From assembly GCA_021773365.1 (NCBI GenBank), contig JAJFKF010000035.1:50130-114129 (forward strand): a stretch of DNA of 64,000 nt, given 5' to 3'. Positions within the stretch are counted from its first letter, which is position 1. Each line of letters begins with the position of its first letter. The stretch comes from Gammaproteobacteria bacterium. GTDB taxonomy: Bacteria; Pseudomonadota; Gammaproteobacteria; Steroidobacterales; Steroidobacteraceae. Both the position numbers and the translations under genes were made by a program. Shown piece after piece: positions 52,439-61,348 of the stretch. A model generated the notes under the pieces. The model saw only the letters and a program-made list of their open reading frames with translations. It ran no database searches and had not been told where the DNA came from.

Positions 52439-52993
52439 TCAAACTTTGTCCGCCCGGGATGCCGGAGCCTGGAACTGCGCCCGCACCTCAGGCGACCCCA
52501 GACGCCTGATCACCCACACGCACAGCGCGAGCATGGCGGCCGCCAGGGCGCCGAACATGATGCCCATGGCCCTGAAGATCGGATCGGCAAAGGCCAGTGA
52601 CTCGGGCACGGCGGGAAACGAACTGATGTTGAAGACTCCAACGGCCAGGCCGAACATCACGAACGTCAGGCCACTCCATATCGCACTGAGCCAGAACATC
52701 ACCACGATGGTTCTGCGAGCCCAGTTGTGGCGCTTGATAAAAGACCACGCCGCATAAAGAAAGAACAGCGAAAGGCCGAGCATGAGGCCGGCGAAGATCC
52801 GGAATATCCACAGGCCGATGGTGTCGATGGCGCCAGGTTCGGGAATCTGCGCGGTGAGTGCCGGGAGCACAAACCAGACCATCACATTCTGCATCAGCAT
52901 GCCGACTGCGCCGAAGCCGGTGAATACCACGAGCACCCAGCCCAGCGCGGTCACGAAAACTTCGGTCCTGGTTTCGATGGGTGATTCGTGCAT
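52439..52993 (-). CDS. Four-helix inner-membrane protein of unknown function
   Basis: The product has 184 residues from the ATG at 52993. Four transmembrane segments are seen (FVTALGWVLVVFTGFGAVGM, IFRIFAGLMLGLSLFFLYAA, VVMFWLSAIWSGLTFVMFGL, GIMFGALAAAMLALCVWVI). The fold resembles small DUF-type membrane proteins without known role. GAGG lies six bases before the start. No motifs suggest transport or catalysis. Confidence 0.6.
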   Translation of the reverse strand: MHESPIETRTEVFVTALGWVLVVFTGFGAVGMLMQNVMVWFVLPALTAQIPEPGAIDTIGLWIFRIFAGLMLGLSLFFLYAAWSFIKRHNWARRTIVVMFWLSAIWSGLTFVMFGLAVGVFNISSFPAVPESLAFADPIFRAMGIMFGALAAAMLALCVWVIRRLGSPEVRAQFQAPASRADKV

Positions 52994-53458
52994 GTTTGCC
53001 TCAGCAGTGATGGGGCTGCAATCCACGTCAGATATCCCATCGGATGCGGCCCGATGGTAGCTTCACCCCTGTGGACCAGTTGCCTCGACGACGGCACAGT
53101 ATCAAACTACGCAGTCAATGGCATCGACTTTGGAGCCAGGGTCGGTGGCGTCGGTGTGTGCGCCGGGCGTACGGAGGGTAACCGCTGCCCGCACAGGCCC
53201 CTGAGGGGGTGACGGTGAATTTATGGCTCCAGATCGCCTATCATCGGCGCGGCATGCTTCGCCAGACCCCCTTCAACATCGTTTCCAGGCCTGAGCCGTA
53301 CTTCGGGCTGCTGGTTATTGGGCGGGTTGTGGTCTACCGCCGTCGGTCCCGCGGAACCTTTCGTTTGGTATCGGTGAGCGCGTGTCGGCAATTCGTCTTG
53401 CCATAGGCGTTTAAGTTCCCGGTTGGCATCAGCAAGCGGAACGGAAAAATCGTAGTCA
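52994..53458. other. Long intergenic region before the SUI1 gene
   Basis: About 465 bases separate the divergent membrane-protein and SUI1 genes. Short open frames on both strands (for example 53221-53472 minus) lack recognisable motifs. No tRNA fold, riboswitch or clear repeat was identified. Confidence 0.4.
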
Positions 53459-53809
53459 ATGAAACCCCGCATCGTCTACACCACTGGCATCGGCCCGCGT
53501 TGTCCCAACTGCCTCCGCCCCGCCGGTGATTGCGTCTGCAGGAAGGGTACCCCCGGGAAGGGCAAGACCGGCGACGGCATCGTGCGTGTCAGCCGCGAGA
53601 CTCAGGGCCGCAAGGGCAAGGGGGTTACCGTCATCACCGGCCTCGGTCTGCCGTCCGCCGAACTGCAGGTTCTGGCCGCCAACCTGAAGAAACGCTGTGG
53701 CTCCGGGGGTACAGTCGACGGTGATCGCATCGAGATCCAGGGCGATCACCGCGATCGGCTGGTCGAGTACCTGGGAAAGCAGGGCCGGGTGGTCAAGCGC
53801 GCGGGTTAG
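53459..53809 (+). CDS. yciH: SUI1/eIF1-like translation factor (YciH family)
   Basis: The product has 116 residues. An N-terminal cysteine cluster (CPNCLRPAGDCVC) is followed by the SUI1 domain: GDGIVRVSRETQGRKGKGVT, ITGLGLP, LKKRCGSGGTVDGDRIEIQG. This matches YciH proteins, which can proofread start-codon choice in vitro. The GRKGKGVT and GSGGTV loops are the conserved RNA-contact parts. The cysteines may bind zinc. It stands alone and is convergent with the YebC-type gene. Confidence 0.9.
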   Translation: MKPRIVYTTGIGPRCPNCLRPAGDCVCRKGTPGKGKTGDGIVRVSRETQGRKGKGVTVITGLGLPSAELQVLAANLKKRCGSGGTVDGDRIEIQGDHRDRLVEYLGKQGRVVKRAG

Positions 53810-53838
53810 TGTCCTGTCCTTTGCGCCGCTGGGGCGCC

Positions 53839-54561
53839 TTACGCCAGTGTGTGAAACACCTTCTGCACGTCCTCGTCCTGTTCCAGTTTGTCGATTACCG
53901 TCAGCACTTCCGTGGCCTGCTCCTCGGGCAGTTCCGTCGGTGCCTGGCAGATGTACTCGTGTTCGGCTGACAACGGCGCCAGGCCGCGCGCCTCCAGGCC
54001 CTCCTGCAGCTGCCCGAAATCGTTGAAGGCGCAGCGGATCACCAGCTGAGATTCGCCTTTCTCCCCCGTGCTCTCTCCCATCTCCTCCAGGCCGTGGTCG
54101 ATCAGGTACAGCTCCAGGTCATCCTGGTCGATATCTGCCGGATCCAGGCGGAACACGCCCATCTTGCTGAACTGAAAACTCACACTGCCCGTGGTGGCCA
54201 GGTTGCCGCCGCCCTTGGTCAGGATGCTGCGGACTTCCGCGACCGTGCGTGTCGGGTTGTCCGTGGCTGTCTCGATCAGCAAGGCCACCCCGTGTGGGGC
54301 GTAGGCCTCGTAGATTGCCTGCTGATAGTGGGTAGCGTCGCGTCCCGAGGCGCGCTTGATGGCGGCGTCCACCTTGTCCTTGGGCATGTTCACCGCCCGG
54401 GCGTTCTGCATGACCCGCCGTAGCGTTGGATTTGCGCCCGGGTCCGGTCCGCCGGACTTCACCGCCATGGTGATGTCCTTGGCGATGCGGGCGAACTGCT
54501 TCGCCATGCGGTTCCATCGCGCGAACATGGTGTGTTTTCTGACTTCGAAGATGCGTCCCAT
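53839..54561 (-). CDS. YebC/PmpR-type regulator, MGRxFEVRK variant
   Basis: The product has 240 residues. The family core is present: [76 protein letters not shown]. The common gammaproteobacterial YebC begins MAGHSKWANIKHRK; this one begins [16 protein letters not shown], a version seen more in Bacteroidetes and in YeeN-like paralogues. YebC proteins act in ribosome function at proline-rich stretches or in transcription control. This may be a second copy beside a classic one elsewhere. Confidence 0.88.
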   Translation of the reverse strand: MGRIFEVRKHTMFARWNRMAKQFARIAKDITMAVKSGGPDPGANPTLRRVMQNARAVNMPKDKVDAAIKRASGRDATHYQQAIYEAYAPHGVALLIETATDNPTRTVAEVRSILTKGGGNLATTGSVSFQFSKMGVFRLDPADIDQDDLELYLIDHGLEEMGESTGEKGESQLVIRCAFNDFGQLQEGLEARGLAPLSAEHEYICQAPTELPEEQATEVLTVIDKLEQDEDVQKVFHTLA

Positions 54562-54624
54562 GGGCGAATGGTGCCTGAAGGCGGGGTGCGATGAACAGGG
54601 GGCGGCGATCATGTCGCCGCCGGC

Positions 54625-55386
54625 TTAGCGCAGCTTGTAGACCAGGTTGACCGTGGTCAGCTGGTCGGTGCGCTTCAGGCCCTCAGGCGGCTCGGCGTTG
54701 TGCCGCACGGAGTAGCCGATGCCCACGGCCAGTTTTTCCGTCATCGCCACCTGCAGCGACAGATCATTCTGTGTCAGGGTATTGGTCATGCCGCTTTCCA
54801 CCAGCAGGGTGTTGCTGAGGGTGGTGGTGTCAGTGAGTTGTTGTTTGTAGCTCACGCCTGCCTTGCCCACGGCATCTTCGGTCGGCTCACCCTCGATACG
54901 TTCGATGACCTCCCCGGTAACGTCACGGATGACCCGCTGCGGCTGCGCCTTGCGATAGCCAGCGCCCAGCGAGCAACTGAGCAGGGTGTCGTCGTCGTCG
55001 ATGAAGTTGTATCCCACTCCGGTGGAGGCGGTGCTCTGGTAGGCAAAGCCGCCGAAGTCGTCCTGTTCATAGCGCACCGACCCGAAGATGAAAGGCTGGT
55101 CGTCCAGGCGCAACTCGCTCTGCCACTGTACCTCCCAGCGCTGCGCGGCCTCGACGTCGTTGCTGCGGCCGTAGAGCATGCGGGCGCCGCCGGTGTGCTT
55201 CCAGTGCTGGGTGCGGGTGGTGAGATTGAGCTTGACGTTTCCCGTGTCGGAATTGGTATTGCCGCGCGCCATGACCACACCCAGTTCGCCCTGTCCGGTC
55301 CAGGGAGCGGCTGGTGTGGTGGCTGGCAGGAACAGTGCAATCAGCAGGGTGGCAATGAGTGGCCGAACGGTCGGCGTGCAGATCAT
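54625..55386 (-). CDS. DUF481 outer-membrane beta-barrel protein (copy 1)
   Basis: The product has 253 residues. A signal peptide (PLIATLLIALFLPATTPAAP) is followed by alternating beta strands of the DUF481 family: GELGVVMARGNTNSDTGNVK, LNLTTRTQHWKHTGG, VRYEQDDFGGFAYQST, and the terminal strand VNLVYKLR. It is a paralogue of the protein at 56241-56999 and sits directly behind dapD. The function of DUF481 barrels is not established. Confidence 0.85.
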   Translation of the reverse strand: MICTPTVRPLIATLLIALFLPATTPAAPWTGQGELGVVMARGNTNSDTGNVKLNLTTRTQHWKHTGGARMLYGRSNDVEAAQRWEVQWQSELRLDDQPFIFGSVRYEQDDFGGFAYQSTASTGVGYNFIDDDDTLLSCSLGAGYRKAQPQRVIRDVTGEVIERIEGEPTEDAVGKAGVSYKQQLTDTTTLSNTLLVESGMTNTLTQNDLSLQVAMTEKLAVGIGYSVRHNAEPPEGLKRTDQLTTVNLVYKLR

Positions 55387-55419
55387 TATCCAATCTCCTC
55401 GTGGAATGCGGGTCTGGGA

Positions 55420-56244
55420 CTATTCCCGCAGAAGATCGTTCAACGAGGTCTTGGCGCGGGTCTGCGCGTCCACGCGTTTGACGATTACCGCGCAGTTCAG
55501 GCTGTACTTGCCGTCAGCGGAGGGCAGGCTGCCGGGCACCACCACTGCGCCGGCTGGTACGCGGCCATGGCTGATCTCACCCGTGGCGCGATCGTAGATG
55601 CGGGTGCTCTGGCCAATGAATACGCCCATGGAAATCACCGCGCCGGCCTCGACGATGACGCCCTCGACGATTTCCGAACGCGCACCGATGAAGCAGTTGT
55701 CTTCAATGATTGTGGGCGCCGCCTGCAACGGCTCCAGTACACCGCCGATGCCCGCGCCGCCGGATAGATGAACATTGCGGCCGATCTGCGCGCAGGAGCC
55801 GACGGTGGCCCAGGTGTCGACCATGGTGCCGCTGTCCACGTAGGCGCCGATATTCACGTAACTGGGCATCAGCACCACATCGGGCGCCACGTAGCAGCCC
55901 TTGCGTACCACTGCATGTGGTACCACGCGCGTGCCCGCGGCCCGGAAGGCCTCGGCGTCATGCTGTGCGTACTTCAGCGGCACCTTGTCATAGAAGCGGG
56001 TGAAACCGCCGTCCATGACCTGGTTGTCATTGGCGCGGAAGTACAGCAACACGGCCTTCTTCAGCCACTCGTTGACCACCCATTGGCCGTCGCGTTTCTC
56101 CGCCACGCGCGCCTGGCCGGTATCAAGCAGGTCAAGACATGTCTCCACCGCCGTGAGCAGCCCGGCGGGAAAGTTCTTTGGCGACAGGGCGGCGCGATTC
56201 TCCCAGGCGGCATCAATGGTTTTCTGCAGATCGGCTGTGCTCAT
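55420..56244 (-). CDS. dapD: 2,3,4,5-tetrahydropyridine-2,6-dicarboxylate N-succinyltransferase DapD
   Basis: The product has 274 residues. The N-terminal helical domain ([20 protein letters not shown]) is followed by a left-handed beta-helix of hexapeptide repeats ([60 protein letters not shown]) and the C-terminal [20 protein letters not shown]. It transfers succinyl from succinyl-CoA in lysine/diaminopimelate synthesis. The start overlaps the upstream DUF481 stop (ATGA), and another DUF481 gene follows 33 bases downstream, an unusual arrangement for a cytosolic enzyme. Confidence 0.97.
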   Translation of the reverse strand: MSTADLQKTIDAAWENRAALSPKNFPAGLLTAVETCLDLLDTGQARVAEKRDGQWVVNEWLKKAVLLYFRANDNQVMDGGFTRFYDKVPLKYAQHDAEAFRAAGTRVVPHAVVRKGCYVAPDVVLMPSYVNIGAYVDSGTMVDTWATVGSCAQIGRNVHLSGGAGIGGVLEPLQAAPTIIEDNCFIGARSEIVEGVIVEAGAVISMGVFIGQSTRIYDRATGEISHGRVPAGAVVVPGSLPSADGKYSLNCAVIVKRVDAQTRAKTSLNDLLRE

Positions 56245-56999
56245 TTGATCTTGTATACCAGGTTGAGTGTTGTAAGTTGATCGGTTTCATCCAGGCCCGG
56301 CGGCGGATCGGTGTTGTGGCGCACGGCGTAGCCGACGCTGATGGCGAGCTTGTCGGTCATTGAAACCTGCAGCGCCAGTTCATTGCTAGCGAAGGTGTTG
56401 TTGGAGCCGGATTCGACCAGCAGCTTGTCGATGACCTTGGTGCTGGGCGTCAGCACGTGTTCGAAGTTGATGCCGCCGCTGGCTACCGCATCGTCGGTGC
56501 TCTCGCCCTTGATGCGTTGGATGATGTTGCCGACACTGTCCTTGATCAGTGTCTCGGGACGGAGCTGGCGATAGCCCAGTCCCAGCGAACCGGTAAGTTT
56601 GGTGGTCTGGTTGTCGATGAAGCGGTAGCCCAGACCGCTCGACAGTGTGGTTTGGGACTCGAAGCCGCTGAAGCGATCCTGCTCGTAGCGCAGGGCGCCG
56701 AAGACAAACAGGCGTGCGTTCAGCTGGTAGTCGGTCTGCCAGCGCAGATCCCAGCGTTCAGCGGATTTGACCTCGTTGCTCTTGCCGTACAGGGCGTTGA
56801 AGCCCAGGCCGTGCTTCCACTTGTCACGCTGGGTGGAAAGATCGAGTTTCACGTTCGCCGAGTCGCTGTCAGTGTTGCCGCGGGCCATGACGAAGCCCAC
56901 TTCACCCTGTCCGCCCCAGTCCGCCTGCGCGCCGGGTATGGCAAGCAGCGCCACAACGAGGACCGTGGCAGTGCTGAAAATTCTGATGCGATGAGTCAT
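56241..56999 (-). CDS. DUF481 outer-membrane beta-barrel protein (copy 2)
   Basis: The product has 252 residues. A signal peptide ([20 protein letters not shown]) precedes the barrel: [58 protein letters not shown], and LNLVYKIK at the end. It is clearly paralogous to copy 1; both share the MARGNT, RYEQD and AVRHN/SVRHN motifs. It is translationally coupled to dapD by ATGA, so the three genes look like one operon. Confidence 0.85.
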   Translation of the reverse strand: MTHRIRIFSTATVLVVALLAIPGAQADWGGQGEVGFVMARGNTDSDSANVKLDLSTQRDKWKHGLGFNALYGKSNEVKSAERWDLRWQTDYQLNARLFVFGALRYEQDRFSGFESQTTLSSGLGYRFIDNQTTKLTGSLGLGYRQLRPETLIKDSVGNIIQRIKGESTDDAVASGGINFEHVLTPSTKVIDKLLVESGSNNTFASNELALQVSMTDKLAISVGYAVRHNTDPPPGLDETDQLTTLNLVYKIK

Positions 57000-57155
57000 T
57001 TCCGCTCTCCGTGTGATTTTGCGGGCGCAAGGTTACCAGAAGAATGATGACCGGCTGAGCGCTCGCGTGCCTTGCCTTGAAAGGGTGCGGGGGCGGGGGT
57101 ACAGTCCCGCACGCTGGAAACAACATAATGATAACGGCGCGGAGGGGAATCTGGC

Positions 57156-60100
57156 ATGCGCTCGTGGTTATTGCTGGTTTGCGGATTGTTCGGCTCGGGA
57201 GTGTGGGCCCAGGCCGCACAGCCCTGGGAAGATGTTGCTTTTTCGGCGCCAGCGGCGCAGATGGCGCTGGCTGCTGCACAAGTCAAGCCCAGAAAAGCCG
57301 CCGACGTCGTCATCCTGCTCTTCGAGGAGCACTACCGCTACGATGACGCCAATCGCCTGGTGCACACCGGGCGCATTGTCTATCGCGTGGATTCCCCGCG
57401 CGGGGTGGAGAATGCCGCCTCGGTAGCCCGCTTCTGGCAGCCCTGGCGGCAGAAGCAGCCGCGGATTCGCGCGCGCGTGATTTCCGCCGCCGGCGAGGAG
57501 CACCAGCTCGATCTCGCCACGCTCATGGACGCCCCGGCGCGCAACGATGTGCCCCTGGTCTATGAGAACAGCCGCGTCTATCACGGTCCGCTGCCCGCCG
57601 TGGCCGTGGGTTCCATTGTCGAACACGAAATCGTGGTGGAGGACATCGAGTCGTATTTTTCCGCCGGTACCGTGAATCGCATCGGCGTCGGCCAGACCGT
57701 GCCTGTGATGCAGACACGGATCACCATTGAGGCGCCGAACAATATTCCGCTGCGTTACACGCTGCGCCTGCTGCCGGAGGCGAAGGTGCAGGAGAGCAAG
57801 TCAGCGGGCCGTACGACAATCGTCATCGAGCAGGGCCCGCTGGAGGCCATCGAGGACGTTGAGCTCAACCTGCCGCCGGATGTTCCGTTGCAGCCGCAGA
57901 TCGAGTTTTCGACCGCACCGTCATGGCAGGCCGTTGCCGGCGCCTACGCGGCAGTGGTGGAACCGAAAATCCGTCTGCAGGATGTGGATGAGCTGATCGA
58001 GGCCGGCCCTGCCGGCGAGAGCACCCTGCAGCTGGTGACGCGCCTGGTGAAGCGTCTGCACAGCGAGGTGCGCTACACCAGCCTGCTGTTTGGCGAGTCA
58101 CAGCTCATTCCGCAGTTTCCGGCCGACACGCTGCAGCGCAAGTTCGGCGACTGCAAGGACAAGTCGGCGCTGCTGGTGGCCATGCTCCGTCGCGCCGGCG
58201 TATCTGCTCACCTCGCCCTGCTGTCGGCCGGCGAAGGTCAGGATGTTTCTGCAGAGTATCCGGGGTTGGGCCTGTTCAACCACGCCATCGTTTACATCCC
58301 TGGTAAACAGGATCTGTGGATTGACGCCACTGCGCAGTACACGCGTGTCGGTCATCTGCCCGCCATGGACAGCGGGCGGCTGGCGCTGGTGATTCGTGAC
58401 GGTACCAGCGCGCTGCAGCGCACGCCGCTGCCGCGTTCGCAGGACAACCGTATGGCCGAGACGCGCGAACTGCATCTGGCCGAGCACGGACCGGCAAAAA
58501 TCATTGTGACTGTCGAGGCCGAAGGAGAGTTCGAGAACCAGTGGCGCTCGCTGATTGGTATGCCGGGCCCGGAAATGACACGCCGGCTGTTGCGCGAGTA
58601 CGCGAAGCAGGACTATCAGGCCGATGAGCTCGGCGAGTACAGGTTGACATCGCCAGAGGATTTCAGCGTGCCTTTCTCGCTGCGTATGGAACTGCCCAGC
58701 AGCCGGCTGGTAGTCACCGGTGAAGAACAGGCGGCCATTGCCATTTCTGCCGATGAGCTGGCTTCACGCCTGCCGTGGTACTTCCACCACGATGGTGCCG
58801 ATGACGAGGATGAAGACGAAGAGGAGGAGAAGAAGACGCCACGGCCGCCGCGTACCGCGGATGTGTTCTTTCAACCCTTCCTTGCCGAACTGAACTACCG
58901 CATTGTGCCGCCGCCGGGTTTTCGTGCCCGTCCGCTGCCGCGTGACAGCGAGGTGAAGCTGGGGCCGGCGACACTTTCACGCAAGTTTGTTGTGGATGGG
59001 CAAGGCGTGGTGAATGCCACGCTGCGTTTCGATAGTGGCGACGGACTGTTCACCGTCGCGGAGGCCGAAGCGGCGCGTGCGGCGCTGAAGACGCTGCGTG
59101 AAGCGCAGAGTCTGAACCTGTATTTCGAGCAAACAGCCCATGCGCTGCTCACCGGTGGGGATTTCAGGGGCGCAATGACGGCCTATGACGCGCTGAAGCA
59201 GCTGCATCCACAGGAGGCCCTGCACCGGATGCAGAAAGCCAGGGCGCTGCTTGACGTAGGCCTGGCGGAGCACGCGCAGATGGAGGCGCTGGCCGCCACG
59301 GAACTGGAGCCGCAATCCGCGCGGGCCTGGCGCATGCTCGGATGGGTGAGGCAGCACGATGCCATCGGCCGGCGTTTCGGTGAGGGTTACGATCTTGAAG
59401 GCGCCATCGAGGCCTATGGCAAGGCCAAGACACTGGCACTGGCCGGCAAGGACGACGACAAGGAACTTGCCAACCTGGCCATCGACATCATCGCCGACCT
59501 GGCCATTCTTTATGAGTATGACGCTGCCGGGGGACGTTATTCGCCCGCGGCCCGGCTGGATGCGGCAATTGCCGAGTACCGCGAGCGCAAGGCGTTGCTC
59601 GAGGTTCGGCGTGATCACATGGTCGACAATCTGCCCTATGCAATGTTCTACGCCCGGCATTTCGATGAGGTGCGGGAGAACTACGCCAGTACGCCCAATC
59701 CAACCCTGGCCCACAAGGCGCTGCAGATTGCCGCCACCGCGGCGCTGTCGGGTGCCGGGGAAGCCGGACGTGAAGCTCATCGCCTGACCGCGGATGAGGG
59801 CGAACGCAGCAACCTGCTGGTCGCCGCCTCACGGCATCTGGCCACGGTGCGGCATTATCCGCAGGCTGCCGACCTGCTTGCAGCTGGCGCGGCCGGCCAG
59901 GCCAATTCCGCGCAGATGCTGCTGCAGACCCAGTCACTGCGCAAAACCGTTCCGTTTGAAGAAGCACTCGTGCCGGTCAGCGATCCACGCTATCCGGTGC
60001 AGCGCGCGCTGCTCAGCGCCTGGCAGGTGGGCGCTGTCGAGGGGCCGCCCATGGCGGAACTGGTCAGCCGGTGGGCCACCGAGGATGTGCCGGTCGAGAG

Positions 60101-61310
60101 GGGCGTGCTCGTTCGTTTGCAGGCCAACTCCCGGATGGCCAGCGCTCCGGAAGGCTCACCGTGGGCAAACAGGATGCTCGCCGACACCATCCTGAGTGGC
60201 TCGACCCTGATCGTTGAAGGCAGCGATGCCGGCGGCTATCGCGTCCATGTTCAGTCACCTTCAGGTCCCAGCCCCGCGTTCTTTGTTGTCAGGGAGGCGG
60301 GGAAGTATCGCGTGCTTGGCCTGATGCAGGACCTGTGGCCGCTGGGCCGTGCGGTGCTCGATCGCCTCGCTGCCCAGGATACGGAAGGCGCACGTCAATG
60401 GCTTGACTGGGCGCGCGAGGCGCAGCCGTTTTCCACCGGCGACGATGCGCTGAGTGGTGATATTTTCCCGCGTTTCTGGCGCAAGGGTCAGAAGGCTGAA
60501 ACCGAACAGATGAAGGTTGCCGCTGCGGCTCTGCTCAGCAGCTCGCCGCGGGCCGATCTTGCCGTCAATATTCTGCTGCACGCCCGACAGCAGGCGCAGT
60601 CCATGCGCGAGCAGATCAACCTTAATCTGGCGCTGGCCAGTGCCTTCTCGCGCCTGAAACGCTGGGATGAGTTGCGTGAGCGCGGCGCGGCGCTTCTGGA
60701 AGCCGAGCCGGATTCGGAAACCGCGTTCAGTTACCTGATCAGCGCGCAGTCGCGCCTGGATCAATGGCAGGCACTTGAGACGCAGGCCACCGGGCGGCTG
60801 GAGCGCCTGCCCAACGACTCGGCCGCCATTGAAGTGCTGGCATTCGCGGCGGAGCAGCAGGGTCAGTTCGACAGGATTCGTGATTACTTCCGCCCACTCA
60901 TCGCCAGCGCCCAGGCCACGCCGTCGGATCACAACAAGTTCGCCTGGTATGGATTGCTCACGCCGCCGGTTGACCATGAGGTACTCGACGCGGGTCGGAA
61001 TGCCTATGAACGCAGTCGCGGGGGCAGCTATGCCATCGCGCATACGCTGGCGTGTTTGTACGCGGCAAGCGGCAAACCCAAGGAAGCGCGCGATCTGTTG
61101 CTGCAGTCCATGCGCAATCCCGACTATCGCGGCAATGAAAAAAGCATGTGGTACGCCTTCGGTCTGATTGCCGAGGGATACGGTGACATTGAATCGGCGA
61201 TGCGCTATCACCGCCGCGCGCTGGCGGCGCCGGGGGAGGAAGATCTGGTTCCCAGCTCAAGCGAAGTGCTGGCGCAGGGTCGCCTGGAGGCATTGACTTC
61301 CGCGCAGTAG
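57156..61310 (+). CDS. Exported DUF3857/transglutaminase-like protein with TPR C-terminal half
   Basis: The product has 1,384 residues. After a signal peptide (WLLLVCGLFGSGVWAQA) comes a DUF3857 domain (residues about 50-230). A transglutaminase-like domain follows (about 270-400), with a complete triad: C333 in FGDCKDKSALL, H376 in FNHAIVY, D390 in LWIDATA. An acidic stretch (DDEDEDEEEEKK) lies near residue 555. The second half (about 660-1384) is helical with TPR-like repeats (MTAYDALKQLHPQEALH). It may be a periplasmic peptidase-like or cross-linking enzyme on a repeat scaffold. The gene is divergent from the DUF481 operon and convergent with glnD. Confidence 0.88.
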   Translation: MRSWLLLVCGLFGSGVWAQAAQPWEDVAFSAPAAQMALAAAQVKPRKAADVVILLFEEHYRYDDANRLVHTGRIVYRVDSPRGVENAASVARFWQPWRQKQPRIRARVISAAGEEHQLDLATLMDAPARNDVPLVYENSRVYHGPLPAVAVGSIVEHEIVVEDIESYFSAGTVNRIGVGQTVPVMQTRITIEAPNNIPLRYTLRLLPEAKVQESKSAGRTTIVIEQGPLEAIEDVELNLPPDVPLQPQIEFSTAPSWQAVAGAYAAVVEPKIRLQDVDELIEAGPAGESTLQLVTRLVKRLHSEVRYTSLLFGESQLIPQFPADTLQRKFGDCKDKSALLVAMLRRAGVSAHLALLSAGEGQDVSAEYPGLGLFNHAIVYIPGKQDLWIDATAQYTRVGHLPAMDSGRLALVIRDGTSALQRTPLPRSQDNRMAETRELHLAEHGPAKIIVTVEAEGEFENQWRSLIGMPGPEMTRRLLREYAKQDYQADELGEYRLTSPEDFSVPFSLRMELPSSRLVVTGEEQAAIAISADELASRLPWYFHHDGADDEDEDEEEEKKTPRPPRTADVFFQPFLAELNYRIVPPPGFRARPLPRDSEVKLGPATLSRKFVVDGQGVVNATLRFDSGDGLFTVAEAEAARAALKTLREAQSLNLYFEQTAHALLTGGDFRGAMTAYDALKQLHPQEALHRMQKARALLDVGLAEHAQMEALAATELEPQSARAWRMLGWVRQHDAIGRRFGEGYDLEGAIEAYGKAKTLALAGKDDDKELANLAIDIIADLAILYEYDAAGGRYSPAARLDAAIAEYRERKALLEVRRDHMVDNLPYAMFYARHFDEVRENYASTPNPTLAHKALQIAATAALSGAGEAGREAHRLTADEGERSNLLVAASRHLATVRHYPQAADLLAAGAAGQANSAQMLLQTQSLRKTVPFEEALVPVSDPRYPVQRALLSAWQVGAVEGPPMAELVSRWATEDVPVERGVLVRLQANSRMASAPEGSPWANRMLADTILSGSTLIVEGSDAGGYRVHVQSPSGPSPAFFVVREAGKYRVLGLMQDLWPLGRAVLDRLAAQDTEGARQWLDWAREAQPFSTGDDALSGDIFPRFWRKGQKAETEQMKVAAAALLSSSPRADLAVNILLHARQQAQSMREQINLNLALASAFSRLKRWDELRERGAALLEAEPDSETAFSYLISAQSRLDQWQALETQATGRLERLPNDSAAIEVLAFAAEQQGQFDRIRDYFRPLIASAQATPSDHNKFAWYGLLTPPVDHEVLDAGRNAYERSRGGSYAIAHTLACLYAASGKPKEARDLLLQSMRNPDYRGNEKSMWYAFGLIAEGYGDIESAMRYHRRALAAPGEEDLVPSSSEVLAQGRLEALTSAQ

Positions 61311-61348
61311 TTTTTGCCGGCAGGCGCAGGGTTCCTGATCAATGCCGG

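Noticed and set aside
53221..53472. Possible 83-aa minus-strand gene upstream of yciH
   Set aside because: No recognised motif, and it overlaps the yciH start; coding character is weak.
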